A stretch of DNA of 64,000 nt, from contig CM074858.1 of NCBI GenBank assembly GCA_037501455.1, forward strand, positions 98,924,001 through 98,988,000. Reading direction: 5' to 3'. Under the pieces are notes generated by a model, which did not search any database, was not told the origin of the DNA, and worked only from the letters and a program-made list of their open reading frames with translations. Within the stretch, counting starts at the first letter, position 1; every line of letters begins with the position of its first letter. The translations under genes and the position numbers were made by a program. This DNA comes from Lantana camara. Taxonomy: Eukaryota > Streptophyta > Magnoliopsida > Lamiales > Verbenaceae. This document shows, piece by piece, positions 1-11,642 of this stretch.

Positions 1-1052
1 GTTTTCCGAAAATTGAATTGTTACTTCATTGATCGATTGATATTATATCGAGTAATTGTTTTTTATATTGAATTGATTGATTTATTGTTTTGGCGAGTAA
101 AGCATGTTCACTTTGGGGCCCCGAGGGTAGTGTATTGAGTAATCCGGGGAGGCATCGGGCCAACGGTGATCTCTTGCACTATCCGCACTTATTGTTGGGG
201 TCACCCCTGAATCCACCAGGAGGTTTGGTGGAGGAAGGAGCCCGCCGGGCGTAGGGACTCATGAACCCTATGCCCAGATTGATTGGGTGGTGGGGCCTTG
301 CAATCCCACCATCACCCGGAGGAAGAAGGATGGATTGATTGAAACTGTTTAATTGTGCACCGAATTGATTGCTTGATCACCCAATTGATAAAATTGAATT
401 ATTGTACACTGTCGGAGAAAGGTTGGAGATTTGCCAGCACTCGCCGGGCCACTGATTGATTGTATCGAATTGTATTGAAATAACTGAATTGAAAATGGAA
501 TTATTGTAATCTCGGGCGAGCACTATATTATTTTAGAATTAATATCGTTTTATGAAAAATCTTACCTGAGATTACAATTTGCATGGTATTTGCGCTTTTA
601 AATTATAAACCCCTCACTCAGTCTTTCATAGATTGACACCTCACATTTTCAGGTATTGTAGATTGAGTGCTAGGCGGGATAGAGTCAAGTTTTACTTCTT
701 TTGAGTCTAGCATTGACTTTCTCGTGTTTATGTACATTATAGCTCTTAAGAAATGTTTGGCACTTATGTATAAATTATGATGTATACTTGAGACTTTGAG
801 CATGTAATGGAAATATTTTTTTGGGACTTGTTGGTATGAAACGGAAAATGGGATCATGAAGTGGATGTACATTGTTTTGCTTCCGTTTTGTTATGCATTG
901 TTGTAATAATTGAGGTTAGCCCGCCTAGCTAGTGTTCGTTTTTTTTATTGTCTCCCGTTCGCTACAGTTTAGTTCATGTATGGGTCGTCCATCTCATATG
1001 TGGATTGAACTATAGTGCGGGGATGTGGCATCTTTGCGCTTCGGGTGCTACA
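1..1052 (+). mobile_element. Right part of a Tekay-type LTR, cut by the window's left edge
   Basis: The stretch aligns along its length with the right parts of the LTRs at 39568-42021, 47507-50118 and 52393-55142. Shared landmarks are TTTTGGCGAGTAA near 90, the block CCACCAGGAGGTTTGGTGG near 216, the hairpin at 619-635, GCTAGGCGGGA near 670, and the terminal GGGTGCTACA ending at 1052. Satellite starts at 1053. Whether this is a solo LTR or the 3' LTR of a full element cannot be told, because the left flank is outside the window. It shows several differences from the other copies (for example a G-T wobble in the hairpin), so it is a separate insertion. No coding capacity is seen; the short open frames are not conserved among the copies. 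Confidence 0.88.
619..635 (+). other. Conserved LTR hairpin, copy 1
   Basis: CAGTCT-TTCAT-AGATTG: 6-bp stem with one G-T wobble. It belongs to the eight-copy set described in the findings. Confidence 0.65.
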
Positions 1053-3841
1053 TTATACATATGTAATCAAACATTTGGTGAGTATTTCCAACGATATCAT
1101 AACGTTAAGGACGTTCGTTTTATTTTAAATTGAAATCAAATTTCGTTTTCACATATTCTTGGAAGAGAAATTTTTCTTATTTAATTAACTAACAAATAAA
1201 ACATCATTGTATTAGATTTAATATTTAAAAACAATGTTTTCTCTTTTTTAAATATTTAGTTTTTTCGAAATTCCGACGGAAAACCATTTTCCCTCGGAAA
1301 TCCCTTGGAATTTGCTATATAAATTTTTTAAAATTAAGCACTACATAATAATTTGTTGAGTTTAAATACAATCCATGACAATTATATGTATAATTAGTGA
1401 ATAAAGTAATGTAATTTTAGTTATTAAATGCGTGAATTGATGGTTATATATATGTAATCAAACATTCGGTAAGTATTTCGAACGATATCATAACGTTGAG
1501 GAAATTCGTTTTATTTTAAATTGAAATCGAATTCGTTTTCACATATTATTGGGAAGAGAAATTTTTCTTATTTAATTAACTAACAAATAAAACATCATGG
1601 TATTACATTTAATATTTAAAAACAATGTTTTCTCTTTTTTAAATATTTAGTTTTTCCGAAATTCCGAGGGAATTCCGAGGGAATTCCGAGGGATTTCCGG
1701 GGAAAAACCAGTTTCCCTCGGAATTCCCTCAGAATTAGCTATATATATTTTTTAAAATTAAGCACTACATAATAATTTATTGAGTCTAAATACAATCCAT
1801 GACAATTATATGTATAAATAGTGAATAAAGTAATGTAATTTTAGTTATTAAATGCGTGAATTGATGGTTATATATATGTAATCAAACATTCGGTAAGTAT
1901 TTCGAAAGATATCATAACGTTAAGGAAATTCGTTTTATTTTAAATTGAAATCGAATTTCGTTTTCACATATTATTGGGAAGAGAAATTTTTCTTATTTAA
2001 TTAACTAACAAATAAAACATCAAGGTATTACATTTAATATTTAAAAACAATGTTTTCTATTTTTTAAATATTTAGTTTTTTCGAAATTCCGAGGGATTTC
2101 CGGGGGAAAACCAGTTTCCCTCGGAAATCCCTCGGAATTTGCCATATATATTTTTAAAAATTAAGCACTACATAATAATTTGTTGAGTTTAAATACAATC
2201 CATGGCATTTATATGTACAATTAGTGAATAAAGCAATGTAATTTTAGTTATTAAATGAGTGAATTGATGGTTATACATATGTAATCAAACATTCCGTAAG
2301 TATTTCGAACGATATCATAACGTTAAGGACATTCGTTTTATTTTAAATAGAAATCGAAATTCGTTTTCACATATTATTGGGAAGAGAAAATTTTCTTATT
2401 TAATTAACTAACAAATAAAACATCATGGTATTACATTTAATATTTAAAAACAATGTTTTCTCTTTTTTAAATATTTAGTTTTTTCGAAATTCCGAGGGAA
2501 TTCCGGGGAAAAACCAGTTTCCCTCGGAATTCCCTCAGAATTAGCTATATATATTTTTTAAATTAAGCACTACATAATAATTTGTTGAGTTTAAATACAA
2601 TCCATGACAATTATATGTATAATTACTGAATAAAATAATGTAATATTAGTTATTAAATGCGTGAATTGATGGTTATACATATGTAATCAAACATTCGGTG
2701 AGTATTTCGAACGATATCATAAGGTTAAGGACATTCGTTTTATTTTAAGTTGAAATCGAATTTCGTTTTCACATATTCTTGGAAGGGAAATTTTTTCTTA
2801 TTTAATTAACTAACAAATAAAACATCATTATATTACATTTAATATTTAAAGGCAATGCTTTCTCTTTTTTAAATATTTAGTTTTATAGAAATTTCGAGGG
2901 AATTTCAAGGGATTTTCGAGGGAAAACCATTTTCCCTCGGAAATCCCTCGGAATTTGCTATATATATTTTTTAAAATTAAGCACTGCATAATAATTTGTT
3001 GAGTTTAAATACAATCCATGGAAATTATATGTACAATTAGTGAATAAAGTAATGTAATTTTAGTTATTAAATGAGTGAATTGATGGTTATACATATGTAA
3101 TCAAACATTCGGTAAGTATTTCGAACGATATCATAACGTTAAGGACATTCGTTTTATTTTAAATTGAAATCGAATTTCGTTTTCACATATTATTGGGAAG
3201 AGAAATTTATCTTATTTAATTAACTAACAAATAAAACATCATGGTATTACATTTAATATTTAAAAACAATTTTTTCTCTTTTTTAAATATTTAGTTTTTT
3301 CGAAATTCCGAGGGAATTCCGAGGGATTTCCAAGGGAAAACTATTTTCCCTGGGAAATGGAATTTGCTGTAAATATTTTTTAAAATTAAGCACTACATAA
3401 TAATTTGTTGAGTTTAAATACAATCCATGACAATTATATGTATAATTAGTGAATAAAATAATGTCATATTAGTTATTAAATGCGTGAATTGATGGTTATA
3501 CATATGTAATCAAACATTCGGTGCGTATTTCGAACGATATCGTAACGTTAAGCACATTCGTTTTATTTTAAATTGAAATCGAATTTCGTTTTCACATATT
3601 CTTGGAAGGGAAATTTTTTCTTATTTAATTAACTAACAAATAAAACATCATTATATTACATTTAATATCTAAAAACAATGTTTTCTCTTTTTTAAATATT
3701 TAGTTTTTTAGAAATTCCGAGGGATTTTCGAGGGAAAACCATTTTCCCTCGGAATTCCCTCGGAATTTGCTATATATATTTTTAAAAATTAAGCACTACA
3801 TAATAATTTGTTGAGTTTAAATACAATCCATGACAATTATA
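1053..3841 (+). repeat. Satellite array, block 1 (about 7 monomers)
   Basis: Tandem AT-rich monomers of about 400-425 bp. The anchor TGATGGTTATAYATATGTAA recurs near 1438, 1862, 2265, 2667, 3081 and 3490. Each monomer carries CGAACGATATCATAACG, TTTAATTAACTAACAAATAA, AAATATTTAG and then a palindromic CCGAGGGA core followed by GCTATATATATTTTTTAAAATTAAGCACTACATAATAATTT-type sequence. Monomers alternate between a type with TATTATTGGGAAGAG and a type with TATTCTTGGAAGGG. The array was interrupted by the Tekay insertion at 3842 and continues in phase at 14657. No gene is seen. Confidence 0.95.
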
Positions 3842-4269
3842 TGTAACACCCGAGCGCAAGGTGCCACATCCCCCGCACCGAGACCCGACCCGAATATGAA
3901 ATGGACGATCCATACCCGAGCCAAATCACGGCGAACGGGGACAAACACACACTCTAAGCTAGGCGGGCTAACCCTTAAAACCATATAACAACATAAAACA
4001 TTAAAGCGGAAGCAATGAACGAACATATACCATATATATATATCATGAGCATCCAAGCTCCAAAAATCATTCATATACATTAACAATTGCCATCACGGCC
4101 CAAAAATAAATACCCTCCACATCGATATTCATATACAATAATCCAAAAGTGTAATATGCAAGTGTAAGACTCCAAAATACAGAGCTAGAGACGAATGCAA
4201 GACCTAGGACTCGTATTCCCGCCTAGCTCCCTCAACACCTGCACAAAATAACTGAAAACCAAACGGGTT

Positions 4270-4286
4270 CAGTCCAAAAGGGACTG
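4270..4286 (-). other. Conserved LTR hairpin (Tekay 3' LTR; also 12071-12087 in the 5' LTR)
   Basis: Sense strand CAGTCC-CTTTT-GGACTG, a perfect 6-bp stem, lying just before TTTTCAG...GCAGGT. Confidence 0.7.
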
Positions 4287-5542
4287 GTGGGTATAAAACA
4301 AGGCATAGATATAATATATGACAGTAATTACACAATCACATGCAAGCTATAATCCCAAATGAGGTTTTAAAGTCTTTCCCAAGTGGGTGAAAAGAATCAT
4401 CAAAAGGGATTATAACGATTCATTAACATTAGGTCATTATTGGCCCGGCGAGTGGGCGTGCATTATCTCCAACCAACACCTTGTGTAAACCATTTAAACA
4501 TTCATTCATATATCTTTTCATGAAATCAATCTTTTGTGCACATTCATTAACATTTACACCTTCTTCCTCCGGGTTGGTGGTGGGTTTGCAAGGCCCGACC
4601 ACCCATTCATTGACCAAAAGGGGTTACATGACTCCCCAGATGGCGCTCAGCGTCCATTCCTCGCTAACTCCTAACGAGGTCCGGTTACGCCGTTAATTGG
4701 TGGAACTAGTGTGAGGGATCACCGTCGGCCCGTGCCTCCCCGGATAGCCACTCACACTAAGTCCCTGGGCCCCATTCGTGCATTCGATCATTTCTCGCCA
4801 AAACATTAGGTAGGATTGATAAAATAAGGCTTTACGTTGAAAACATTTACTCTTTAAAACGACTCTTTATATATATATAATTTTGGTCGAAAGCTTTCAC
4901 ATTGAAGGTATATATAGGGTCTTGTATCTACAGAGAAGAAAAACCCACCTTAAACCGTCAAAAGAAGAAAGCACGAGCCTCACTGACCGGCCTCGTCTCC
5001 AACGTGATCAAAATCTGTGCAAGAAAAGTGAAGTGAGACTCAATATGACCAAATAAGACGCTCGGCAATGCAATGATCATGATATGAATATATAAGAGAT
5101 TAAATTATGTTATGGAAATGTTCATGTGCACTATTAATGTCTTAAAGACATATAAACATTCATTCCATTCTTCCATGAAGCGTTCAAATTTGTTAAAGTT
5201 CAACATCTCCATAAATCATACTAAATTAGTCCAAGAAATTCAAATAACGATCATAACACGTAGTATAACATGTATACATATCATACAAGTCATTAAATAA
5301 GGAATAAATAGCAATTAGGGTTCAAACTTAAGAGCAAAGTCCATGCATGCACACATTAGGAGAAAAGAAGACACGTTGAAGCATATCTCGGAAAATATTC
5401 CACGAAAAATCATAAAATTTCATAACACTCAAGATAATACATGTTAGCATAGCATAAAAGTCATAAAAGAGGTGGAGGAATATAAAACAAGCGAAGAAAA
5501 ACAAGAAAAAACGAAACCGGAGCAATAAAACAAAACTGGACA

Positions 5543-5666
5543 AAATCCACCCCCATGGATTTTTCCAAAGGGAAAAATCCACCCCCATGGATTTGGTCCA
5601 GACCTACTGACTCAAATCCACCCCCGCGGATTTTTCCAAAGGGAAAAATCCACCCCCGTGGATTTG
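5543..5666 (-). repeat. GC-rich palindromic cassette in the Tekay 3' LTR
   Basis: Four TCCACCCCC(A/G)(C/T)GGA-like units, linked by GGATTTTTCCAAAGGGAAAAA-type inverted segments. The 5' LTR copy (13343-13432) has about one unit less. Confidence 0.85.
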
Positions 5667-6890
5667 AGTCTGAAGCCAAAAAAAATAAAGAACGTTGCAG
5701 AAAAACAGAGCAACACCATGCCAACTCCAACCAACATACTTAGGTAAGTTAAGATCATCAAAATGCAAGAAAACCACTCCACAACAACACACAAACATGC
5801 TCCCAAAGTGTTGAAACATGCTAAGGAGGTAAGGATGATCATTTCATGTAAAAACTTCAAATATACATTAATGGTAACTCATGAATGCTTCAACTACCAT
5901 CTAATACTTCACCATACATGCAAGGAAGGTGTCATGGCAACCATATTCAAGCTTGGAATCAACCAAAACAACCAAGGAATGAAAGAGTTCAACAAATTGA
6001 CATATAACCTAACTATTCAACATCTTCTCCAAACTCCATGAAAACATGCTCAAAATTGGGGAAGAATGGATCAAAATGACTCATAATGAATGTATATAAC
6101 AATCCTAAGCTTACCTTGTGGATTAATGGAGGCTTGGAAGAGATTTGAGCTTGAATCTCCAAGGATTGGCTTGAGCTACGGGAAAACTGGAAAGCAGGGG
6201 AAGTTTGGCTGATTTTCTCCAAGTGAAGGGGTTATCTCGGTTTGGGATGGTTAAGGCTGGTTAGAGGGTTGAGTTAGGGTTCCAAGGAATCAAACCATGG
6301 TTAATTTGGTCAAGGTTTGAATAAGTTATGGCTTATTTAGTAAAACGTGGCAGTTTAGGCGTCCGTTGCGTGTTTCGGTTGAATTTCAGAGGTTCAAATA
6401 ATTTTGGAAAAGTATAAGGCTAAGTTCATTAAACTCAAATTTTCGATACGAGTTCAACAAAGTTGACGAAACTCGAATCCGAGTTTCCTAGCTCAAGATA
6501 TCAAATAAGAAACCAATGGTGCGCTAATTGCTCGTTAGCCCCCGTTTTGGATTCCAAAATCAAAATAAATTCATAACTCATGAAAATGAACCCGAAAACA
6601 TGAAACGAACATATATCCATATTCATAACACATATAAGTCCAACATATTAAATTTTCACAAAATTCCGAATTCATTTCATGTAGAAACGGTAAGCAAACA
6701 ATTCATACAAGAGCAAATCGTTCAAAATTCATATAAATTCAAATTCAAACATTTTCAAATAATTCAATTATTTCATAATTTCATATAATATAAAATAAAT
6801 AATTAATAACGTAATTAAAATAAATTAAATGCGCACGTAATTATCACATAATTCATACCTGAACGACTTAAAAAGTCGGGGCGTTACAAT

Positions 6891-6923
6891 CTCCCCCCCT
6901 TAGGAGAATCCGTCCTCGGATTC
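6891..6923 (-). promoter_or_regulatory. Polypurine tract and adjacent hairpin before the 3' LTR
   Basis: On the sense (minus) strand the order is stop codon TAG (6925-6927), a perfect hairpin GAATCCG-AGGA-CGGATTC (6923-6906), then AAGGGGGGGAGAT leading into the LTR start TGTAACG at 6888. The purine run is the usual plus-strand DNA primer of LTR retrotransposons. The hairpin with loop AGGA is also present at 36272-36289 in the non-autonomous element. Confidence 0.9.
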
Positions 6924-6924
6924 A

Positions 6925-9900
6925 CTAATTGTCCGGAAACAACTCAGGATGGAATCTTTTCATCTTATCCTCCGTCTCCCACGTAGCCTCTTCCGTTTTA
7001 TCACTTCTCCATAAGACTTTAACTAGTGGGATCTGCCGATTTCGAAGTTCTTGAAATTTACGATCCAAAATCTTAATCGGCTTCTGAACGAAGGTGAGAT
7101 TCGGTTCTAACTCCACTTCCTCGACCGGTATGACTTCCGACTTATCCGGATAATATTTCCGAAGCTGAGATACATGAAATACATTATGAATTCCGGTCAA
7201 ACTCGGGGGTAGGTCCAAACGATAGGCCGTATCTCCAATTTTCTCCAAAATCTCATACGGTCCTAGAAACCGAGGATTCAATTTCCCTCCTTTTCCAATC
7301 CTCGAAAATCCCTTACGAGGTGAGGCTTTCAAGAATACCCTATCACCAACCTCAAACTGAAGATCTTTCCTTCGGTGATCGGCATAGCTTTTCTGTCTAT
7401 CCTGGGCTGCTTTCATCCGTTGTCTAATTATTTGGACCTTATCAATTGCCTCTTGCACGGCCTTAGAGGGGTTTTCCTTATTCTCCCCTCGTTTCACACC
7501 TTCTTGCTTGGTCCAATTCCATTCTTCCAAATCAAAGAACAACGGTGACCTGCATTTCCGTCCGTAGAGAGCCTCATATGGAGCCATTTCTATCGATGCT
7601 TGAAAGCTGTTATTATAGGCGAATTCAATCAAAGGTAATTGCTCGTTCCACGAACTCGAAAAATCCAATGCACATGCTCTCAACATATCCTCCAAATATT
7701 TAATTAATCTCTCTGATTGCCCGTCTGTCTGAGGATGGAAAGCTGTGCTGAATTGAAGCCTTGTGCCCAGATTTCTTTGCAATTCTTGCCAAAATCTAGA
7801 AGTAAACCTCGGATCCCGATCTGATACAATGCTAACCGGTACTCCATGAAGTCGGACAATTTCATCCACATACTTCTTAGCCAATTTAGGTACCTTATCC
7901 GACATCCGAATAGCAAGAAAATGTGCCGATTTCGTCAATCGATCCACTATCACCCAAATTCCATCTAAACCACCTTTCACTCGTGGAAGACCCGAAACGA
8001 AATCCATCGCCACTTGCTGCCATTTCCATTCTGGAATCGGTAACGGTTGCAATAGCCCCGATGGCTTCTGATGCTCTGCTTTCACCACTTGGCAAGTCAA
8101 GCAATGTCTCACGAAGTCGATCACATCCCGCTTAAGTCCATTCCACCAATAAAATTTCCTTAAGTCCTTATACATCTTATTTCCCCCGGGATGTATCGAA
8201 TACCCTGATCGATGAGCTTCTTCCAATATCAACCGTCTTAACTCTTTCGGAACCACCACTCTATTCTTAAACCTTAGAAGTCCGGTGTCATCAAATCCGA
8301 ACGGACTTTCTGAATCATTTCTAGCGTTCTGCACCAACCTCTGAACTTCGGAATCCACTTTCTGAGCTTCAAACAATCTCTGCCGAAGGTCCGGTTGAAC
8401 GGTAATATTTCGAATACTAGCTCTTAGCTTGAAGGACTCAGATTCATCCATAGTTTCCACCTTAACACTGGACACGCTAGCTTTCCTACTAAGCGCATCC
8501 GCGACCACGTTGGCCTTTCCGGGATGATATCGAATCGTACACTCATAATCTGCCAACATCTCCATCCAACGTCTCTGTCTCTTGTTTAATTCCTTCTGAA
8601 AAAACAAATACTGGAGACTCTTGTGGTCGGAAAAGATCTCAAAAGAAACTCCGTAAAGGTAGTGTCTCCACTTTCCCAAAGCGAAGATCACTGCTGCAAG
8701 CTCGAGATCGTGAGTGGGATAATTCTGTTCATGATCCTTCAATTTCCTCGAGGCATAAGCTATCACCTTACCATTCTGCATCAAAACACATCCCAACCCT
8801 TCTTTCGAGGCGTCCGTATAAACCATGTATCCTTCAGTGCCCTCGGGAAGTGCTAACACCGGTGCAGTTGTCAATTTTTCCTTCAAGAATTGGAAACTTG
8901 CTTCGCATGCCTCGTCCCACTCAAATTTAGCTTCCTTCTTAGTTAATCGAGTTAAAGGACCGGCTATCTTTGAAAAATCCTTTACAAACCTTCGGTAATA
9001 ACCTGCCAATCCCAAGAAACTTCTAACCTCGGAAGCATTTTTCGGACTCTGCCACTGAATAACCGTCTCGATCTTTGAAGGATCAACTTCCAAACCCTTA
9101 CTTGAAATAATATGGCCTAGAAAAGCAACCCGGTCGATCCAAAACTCACACTTACTAAACTTCGCATACAACCGGTGCTCTCTCAACGTCTCCAATACCA
9201 AATTGAGATGCCTAGCGTGATCTTCCGGAGTCTTTGAATACACGAGAATGTCATCAATAAAGATTACGACGAATTTATCCAAATAAGGCCGAAAAATCCG
9301 ATGCATCATGTCCATAAATGCTGTAGGGGCATTTGTTAAACCAAAAGGCATCACTACGAACTCATAATGCCCATACCGGGTATTAAATCCTGTCTTTGGT
9401 ATATCCTCTTCCCGGATTTTCAACTGGTAGTAGCCCTGCCTTAAATCCAATTTCGAATAAACCTTTGAACCTTGCAACATATCAAATAAATCCTCGATGT
9501 GGGGCAACGGGTACTTATTCTTGATGGTCATCCGATTAAGCTCCCGGTAATCTATACACATCCTCAATGTTTCATCTTTCTTCTTGACAAAGAGAACCGG
9601 AGCACCCCACGGAGACGAACTCGGTCGAATATATCCACTCTTAAGTAATTCCTCGAGTTGAATCTTCAACTCTTTTAACTCCGCCGGAGCCATTCTATAA
9701 GGAGTCTTGGAGTAAGGTTCTGATCCCGGATATAAATCAATAACAAATTCGATCTCCCGATCCGGTGGTAGAGAACCCAAATTTTCTGGAAATACGTCGG
9801 GATATTCCTTTACCATGGCCGTCTCCTCAAAACTTGATTTATCCTTTGGTTTATTAAGGAGATAAGCGATAAATCCCATGGCTCCATCCTTCACCAACTT

Positions 9901-11430
9901 GCGAGCTTCCATAAACGATAAGAGTGGCACACTCTTCGACCCCACTTCTCCAATCAACTCTTGACCCAACTTTATCCTCTTCTTAAAACAATCAACTTCG
10001 ACCTGGTGCCGATACAACCAATCCATCCCGAAGATTACCCCATACTTCTTCATAGGCATAACAATGAAATCTGCTGGATAATCTTTCCCCTCTATCAAAA
10101 CTGAACAACCCCTGACAACCCGATCTGTCTGCAAACTACCTCCAAGAGGCGAACTCACAAAATAACAGGAATTTGAGCAAATAACAGGTAGGCACAGAGA
10201 AGCACATAGATCAGAAGATATAAAAGTATGCGTGGCACCCGGATCGAACAATGCATGAATGCTCGTGTTATGAATGCAAACGGTACCTTCCACCACGACG
10301 TTTGGATCAACCTCGACATTCTGCTCCTCACTCTCAAGAGCATAGGCTCGTGCCTGAACCATCGGTCGCTGAGCTCCAGCTTGATATCCTGGAATCTTGT
10401 CCGGGCATGCAAAAGCCATATGATCTCCCTTCCCACAAATCAAGCACAACTTCAATCTCTTTCGGCAGTTGTTGTAAGAATGAGTTGGCCATCCACAATA
10501 AGTGCAGGGAGGCTGATCATTGCGAGATCCTTTAGGAGCCGGTGGAGCCTGAGGTGGTCCTGGAACAGGTGCAATCGGACCTCCTACTCTAGGCTTCTTG
10601 AAAGGCCCTTTTTGTAGTGGAGCTGGTACATTCATCGGCCTCTTTCCTTTGTTGAATCCCAATCCGAATCCTGATCCTTGTCCTTGGCGATAAGCTGGCC
10701 TCCTCGCATTCACCGAATCTTCAACCTTTAAGGCTTTTGAAGTAGCCTTTGCCCAAGTGCTCGTATTAACTGCCTCTAAAGCGGTCTGGATATCCGGTCG
10801 AAGCCCTTGAACAAACTGCATAGCCTTATGGAAGTCATCGCCTGCTATATTTGGTGCATAGCGGGATAACCTCTCATACTCCGAAACATACTCGGCCACA
10901 GACCTCGATCCTTGCTTCAATTCGGTAAATTCTCTCAACCTTCGAGTACGTGATGAGGGAGGGATGAACTTGTTCTTAAATTCCCTTGTAAAGATTTCCC
11001 AATTGATCTCCTCTCCAGTAGCCTCCAATACAATCCGCGTGCTTTCCCACCAAGAGTAGGCTTCCCCTTGTATTAAAGTGATAGTGCATCGAGCCTTCTC
11101 TCGGGACTCACATGGAATGAGCTCCCATATCCTCTCTACCTCTTTCAGCCACATTTCCGCCTGTATATCATTTCCTTTGAAGAACTTGGGAGGTCTTTGA
11201 TTCTGAAACTCCCTAAGTATAACAGAAAGCGGTGCCTCGGGCTGTACAACAGGTGCAGGTGGTGCTGGAGGTGCCGGTGGTACATAATCTCGTAGCCTTT
11301 GATCTATAATATTGATAACTGAGTTAACAAAGGCCTCTGCCGGCGGTGGTTGTGGAGGTGGAGGAACATGCTCATGATGGTGATGCCTGTCTCCCGGAGA
11401 ATGCTCTCTACGAGGCCTCCCACGTGGCAT
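6925..11430 (-). CDS. gag-pol: Gag-pol polyprotein (Gag, protease, RT, RNase H, integrase, chromodomain)
   Basis: One uninterrupted frame. I chose the ATG at 11430 (MPRGRPRR, typical of Tekay Gag); an in-frame ATG at 11475 would add 15 residues. Numbering below is from that upstream ATG (1516 aa). Gag about 16-310, with a proline-rich N-terminal stretch. Two CX2CX4HX4C zinc knuckles at 324-337 and 344-357. Aspartic protease DPGATHTF at 411-418. Reverse transcriptase about 590-790 with D677 and FIDD at 739-742. RNase H about 880-1000 with D888, E925, D950 and D993. Integrase zinc site H1088, H1095, C1125, C1128 and catalytic D1158, D1219, E1255 (35 residues between the last two). Chromodomain-like C-terminus about 1447-1512 with VKVLW and EEATWE. 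The enzymes copy the element RNA into DNA in the virus-like particle and insert it; the chromodomain is thought to steer insertion to heterochromatin, which fits the satellite setting. The protease triad reads D-P-G rather than the usual D-S/T-G. All catalytic residues are present and no frameshift is seen. Confidence 0.96.
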   Translation of the reverse strand: MPRGRPRREHSPGDRHHHHEHVPPPPQPPPAEAFVNSVINIIDQRLRDYVPPAPPAPPAPVVQPEAPLSVILREFQNQRPPKFFKGNDIQAEMWLKEVERIWELIPCESREKARCTITLIQGEAYSWWESTRIVLEATGEEINWEIFTREFKNKFIPPSSRTRRLREFTELKQGSRSVAEYVSEYERLSRYAPNIAGDDFHKAMQFVQGLRPDIQTALEAVNTSTWAKATSKALKVEDSVNARRPAYRQGQGSGFGLGFNKGKRPMNVPAPLQKGPFKKPRVGGPIAPVPGPPQAPPAPKGSRNDQPPCTYCGWPTHSYNNCRKRLKLCLICGKGDHMAFACPDKIPGYQAGAQRPMVQARAYALESEEQNVEVDPNVVVEGTVCIHNTSIHALFDPGATHTFISSDLCASLCLPVICSNSCYFVSSPLGGSLQTDRVVRGCSVLIEGKDYPADFIVMPMKKYGVIFGMDWLYRHQVEVDCFKKRIKLGQELIGEVGSKSVPLLSFMEARKLVKDGAMGFIAYLLNKPKDKSSFEETAMVKEYPDVFPENLGSLPPDREIEFVIDLYPGSEPYSKTPYRMAPAELKELKIQLEELLKSGYIRPSSSPWGAPVLFVKKKDETLRMCIDYRELNRMTIKNKYPLPHIEDLFDMLQGSKVYSKLDLRQGYYQLKIREEDIPKTGFNTRYGHYEFVVMPFGLTNAPTAFMDMMHRIFRPYLDKFVVIFIDDILVYSKTPEDHARHLNLVLETLREHRLYAKFSKCEFWIDRVAFLGHIISSKGLEVDPSKIETVIQWQSPKNASEVRSFLGLAGYYRRFVKDFSKIAGPLTRLTKKEAKFEWDEACEASFQFLKEKLTTAPVLALPEGTEGYMVYTDASKEGLGCVLMQNGKVIAYASRKLKDHEQNYPTHDLELAAVIFALGKWRHYLYGVSFEIFSDHKSLQYLFFQKELNKRQRRWMEMLADYECTIRYHPGKANVVADALSRKASVSSVKVETMDESESFKLRASIRNITVQPDLRQRLFEAQKVDSEVQRLVQNARNDSESPFGFDDTGLLRFKNRVVVPKELRRLILEEAHRSGYSIHPGGNKMYKDLRKFYWWNGLKRDVIDFVRHCLTCQVVKAEHQKPSGLLQPLPIPEWKWQQVAMDFVSGLPRVKGGLDGIWVIVDRLTKSAHFLAIRMSDKVPKLAKKYVDEIVRLHGVPVSIVSDRDPRFTSRFWQELQRNLGTRLQFSTAFHPQTDGQSERLIKYLEDMLRACALDFSSSWNEQLPLIEFAYNNSFQASIEMAPYEALYGRKCRSPLFFDLEEWNWTKQEGVKRGENKENPSKAVQEAIDKVQIIRQRMKAAQDRQKSYADHRRKDLQFEVGDRVFLKASPRKGFSRIGKGGKLNPRFLGPYEILEKIGDTAYRLDLPPSLTGIHNVFHVSQLRKYYPDKSEVIPVEEVELEPNLTFVQKPIKILDRKFQELRNRQIPLVKVLWRSDKTEEATWETEDKMKRFHPELFPDN

Positions 11431-11605
11431 GCTGAAATAAACACTGAAAATGCATGCTATTTTTAGTTTATGCATGATAATGCAATCAATTCAATCAAAA
11501 TTCGAAATTTAAATCAATTAAGCACAAAAGAGATGAATATGCAACACATTGTCAAGTAGTCCCTAAGCCGAACGACCTAGACTGACTCACACGACACGAG
11601 AGCCC

Positions 11606-11619
11606 GGGTTTTGCAACCC
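11606..11619 (-). other. GNRA-loop hairpin next to the primer site
   Basis: The sense strand reads GGGTT-GCAA-AACCC, a 5-bp stem closed by a GCAA tetraloop, 1 nt after the primer site. The counterpart at 33329-33344 is CCGGTT-GCAA-AACCGG, where the fifth pair is C-G instead of G-C. Confidence 0.65.
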
Positions 11620-11620
11620 T

Positions 11621-11634
11621 AGGCTCTGATACCA
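11621..11634 (-). promoter_or_regulatory. Primer binding site, initiator Met tRNA
   Basis: The sense strand reads TGGTATCAGAGCCT, complementary to the 3' end of plant initiator methionine tRNA including its CCA. It lies 8 nt inside the 5' LTR edge. It primes minus-strand DNA synthesis. The same site occurs at 33317-33330. Confidence 0.93.
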
Positions 11635-11642
11635 CTTAAGGA

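Larger units (their letters stand above)
3842..6888 (-). repeat. 3' LTR of the Tekay element (3047 bp)
   Basis: Read on the minus strand it starts TGTAACGCCCCGAC at 6888 and ends GGGTGTTACA at 3842. It carries the cassette of palindromic TCCACCCCC/GGGGGTGGA units (5543-5666), one unit longer than in the 5' LTR, and the covarying hairpin (4270-4286). On the sense strand it also has a conserved AAG|GTAAG site and a TTTTGTGCAG site like those in the 5' LTR. No gene is seen; the short open frames are repeated in the other LTR only because the LTRs are identical copies. Confidence 0.95.
11431..11642 (-). other. 5' untranslated leader of the Tekay element
   Basis: About 210 bp between the 5' LTR and the gag start. 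On the sense strand it contains an 8-nt spacer TCCTTAAG, the primer site, and a hairpin with a GCAA loop. Then follows a stretch (GTGTCGTG...GAGTCAGT...AGGTCG) that is also recognisable after the primer site of the element at 30454-39567. The rest is AT-rich and leads to gag. This is the expected place for packaging or dimerisation signals; that role is inferred. Confidence 0.8.

Noticed and set aside
3817..6788. Short open frames in the Tekay LTRs that occur twice with near-identical translation
   Set aside because: They are duplicated only because the LTRs are duplicates. They are not kept in the related LTR subfamilies and show no recognisable domain.
7704..10617. Open frames on both strands within the gag-pol region (for example 7704-7916, 7923-8135, 10155-10436, 10228-10617)
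   Set aside because: They overlap the gag-pol frame in other registers and have no domain of their own. The gag-pol frame explains the region fully.
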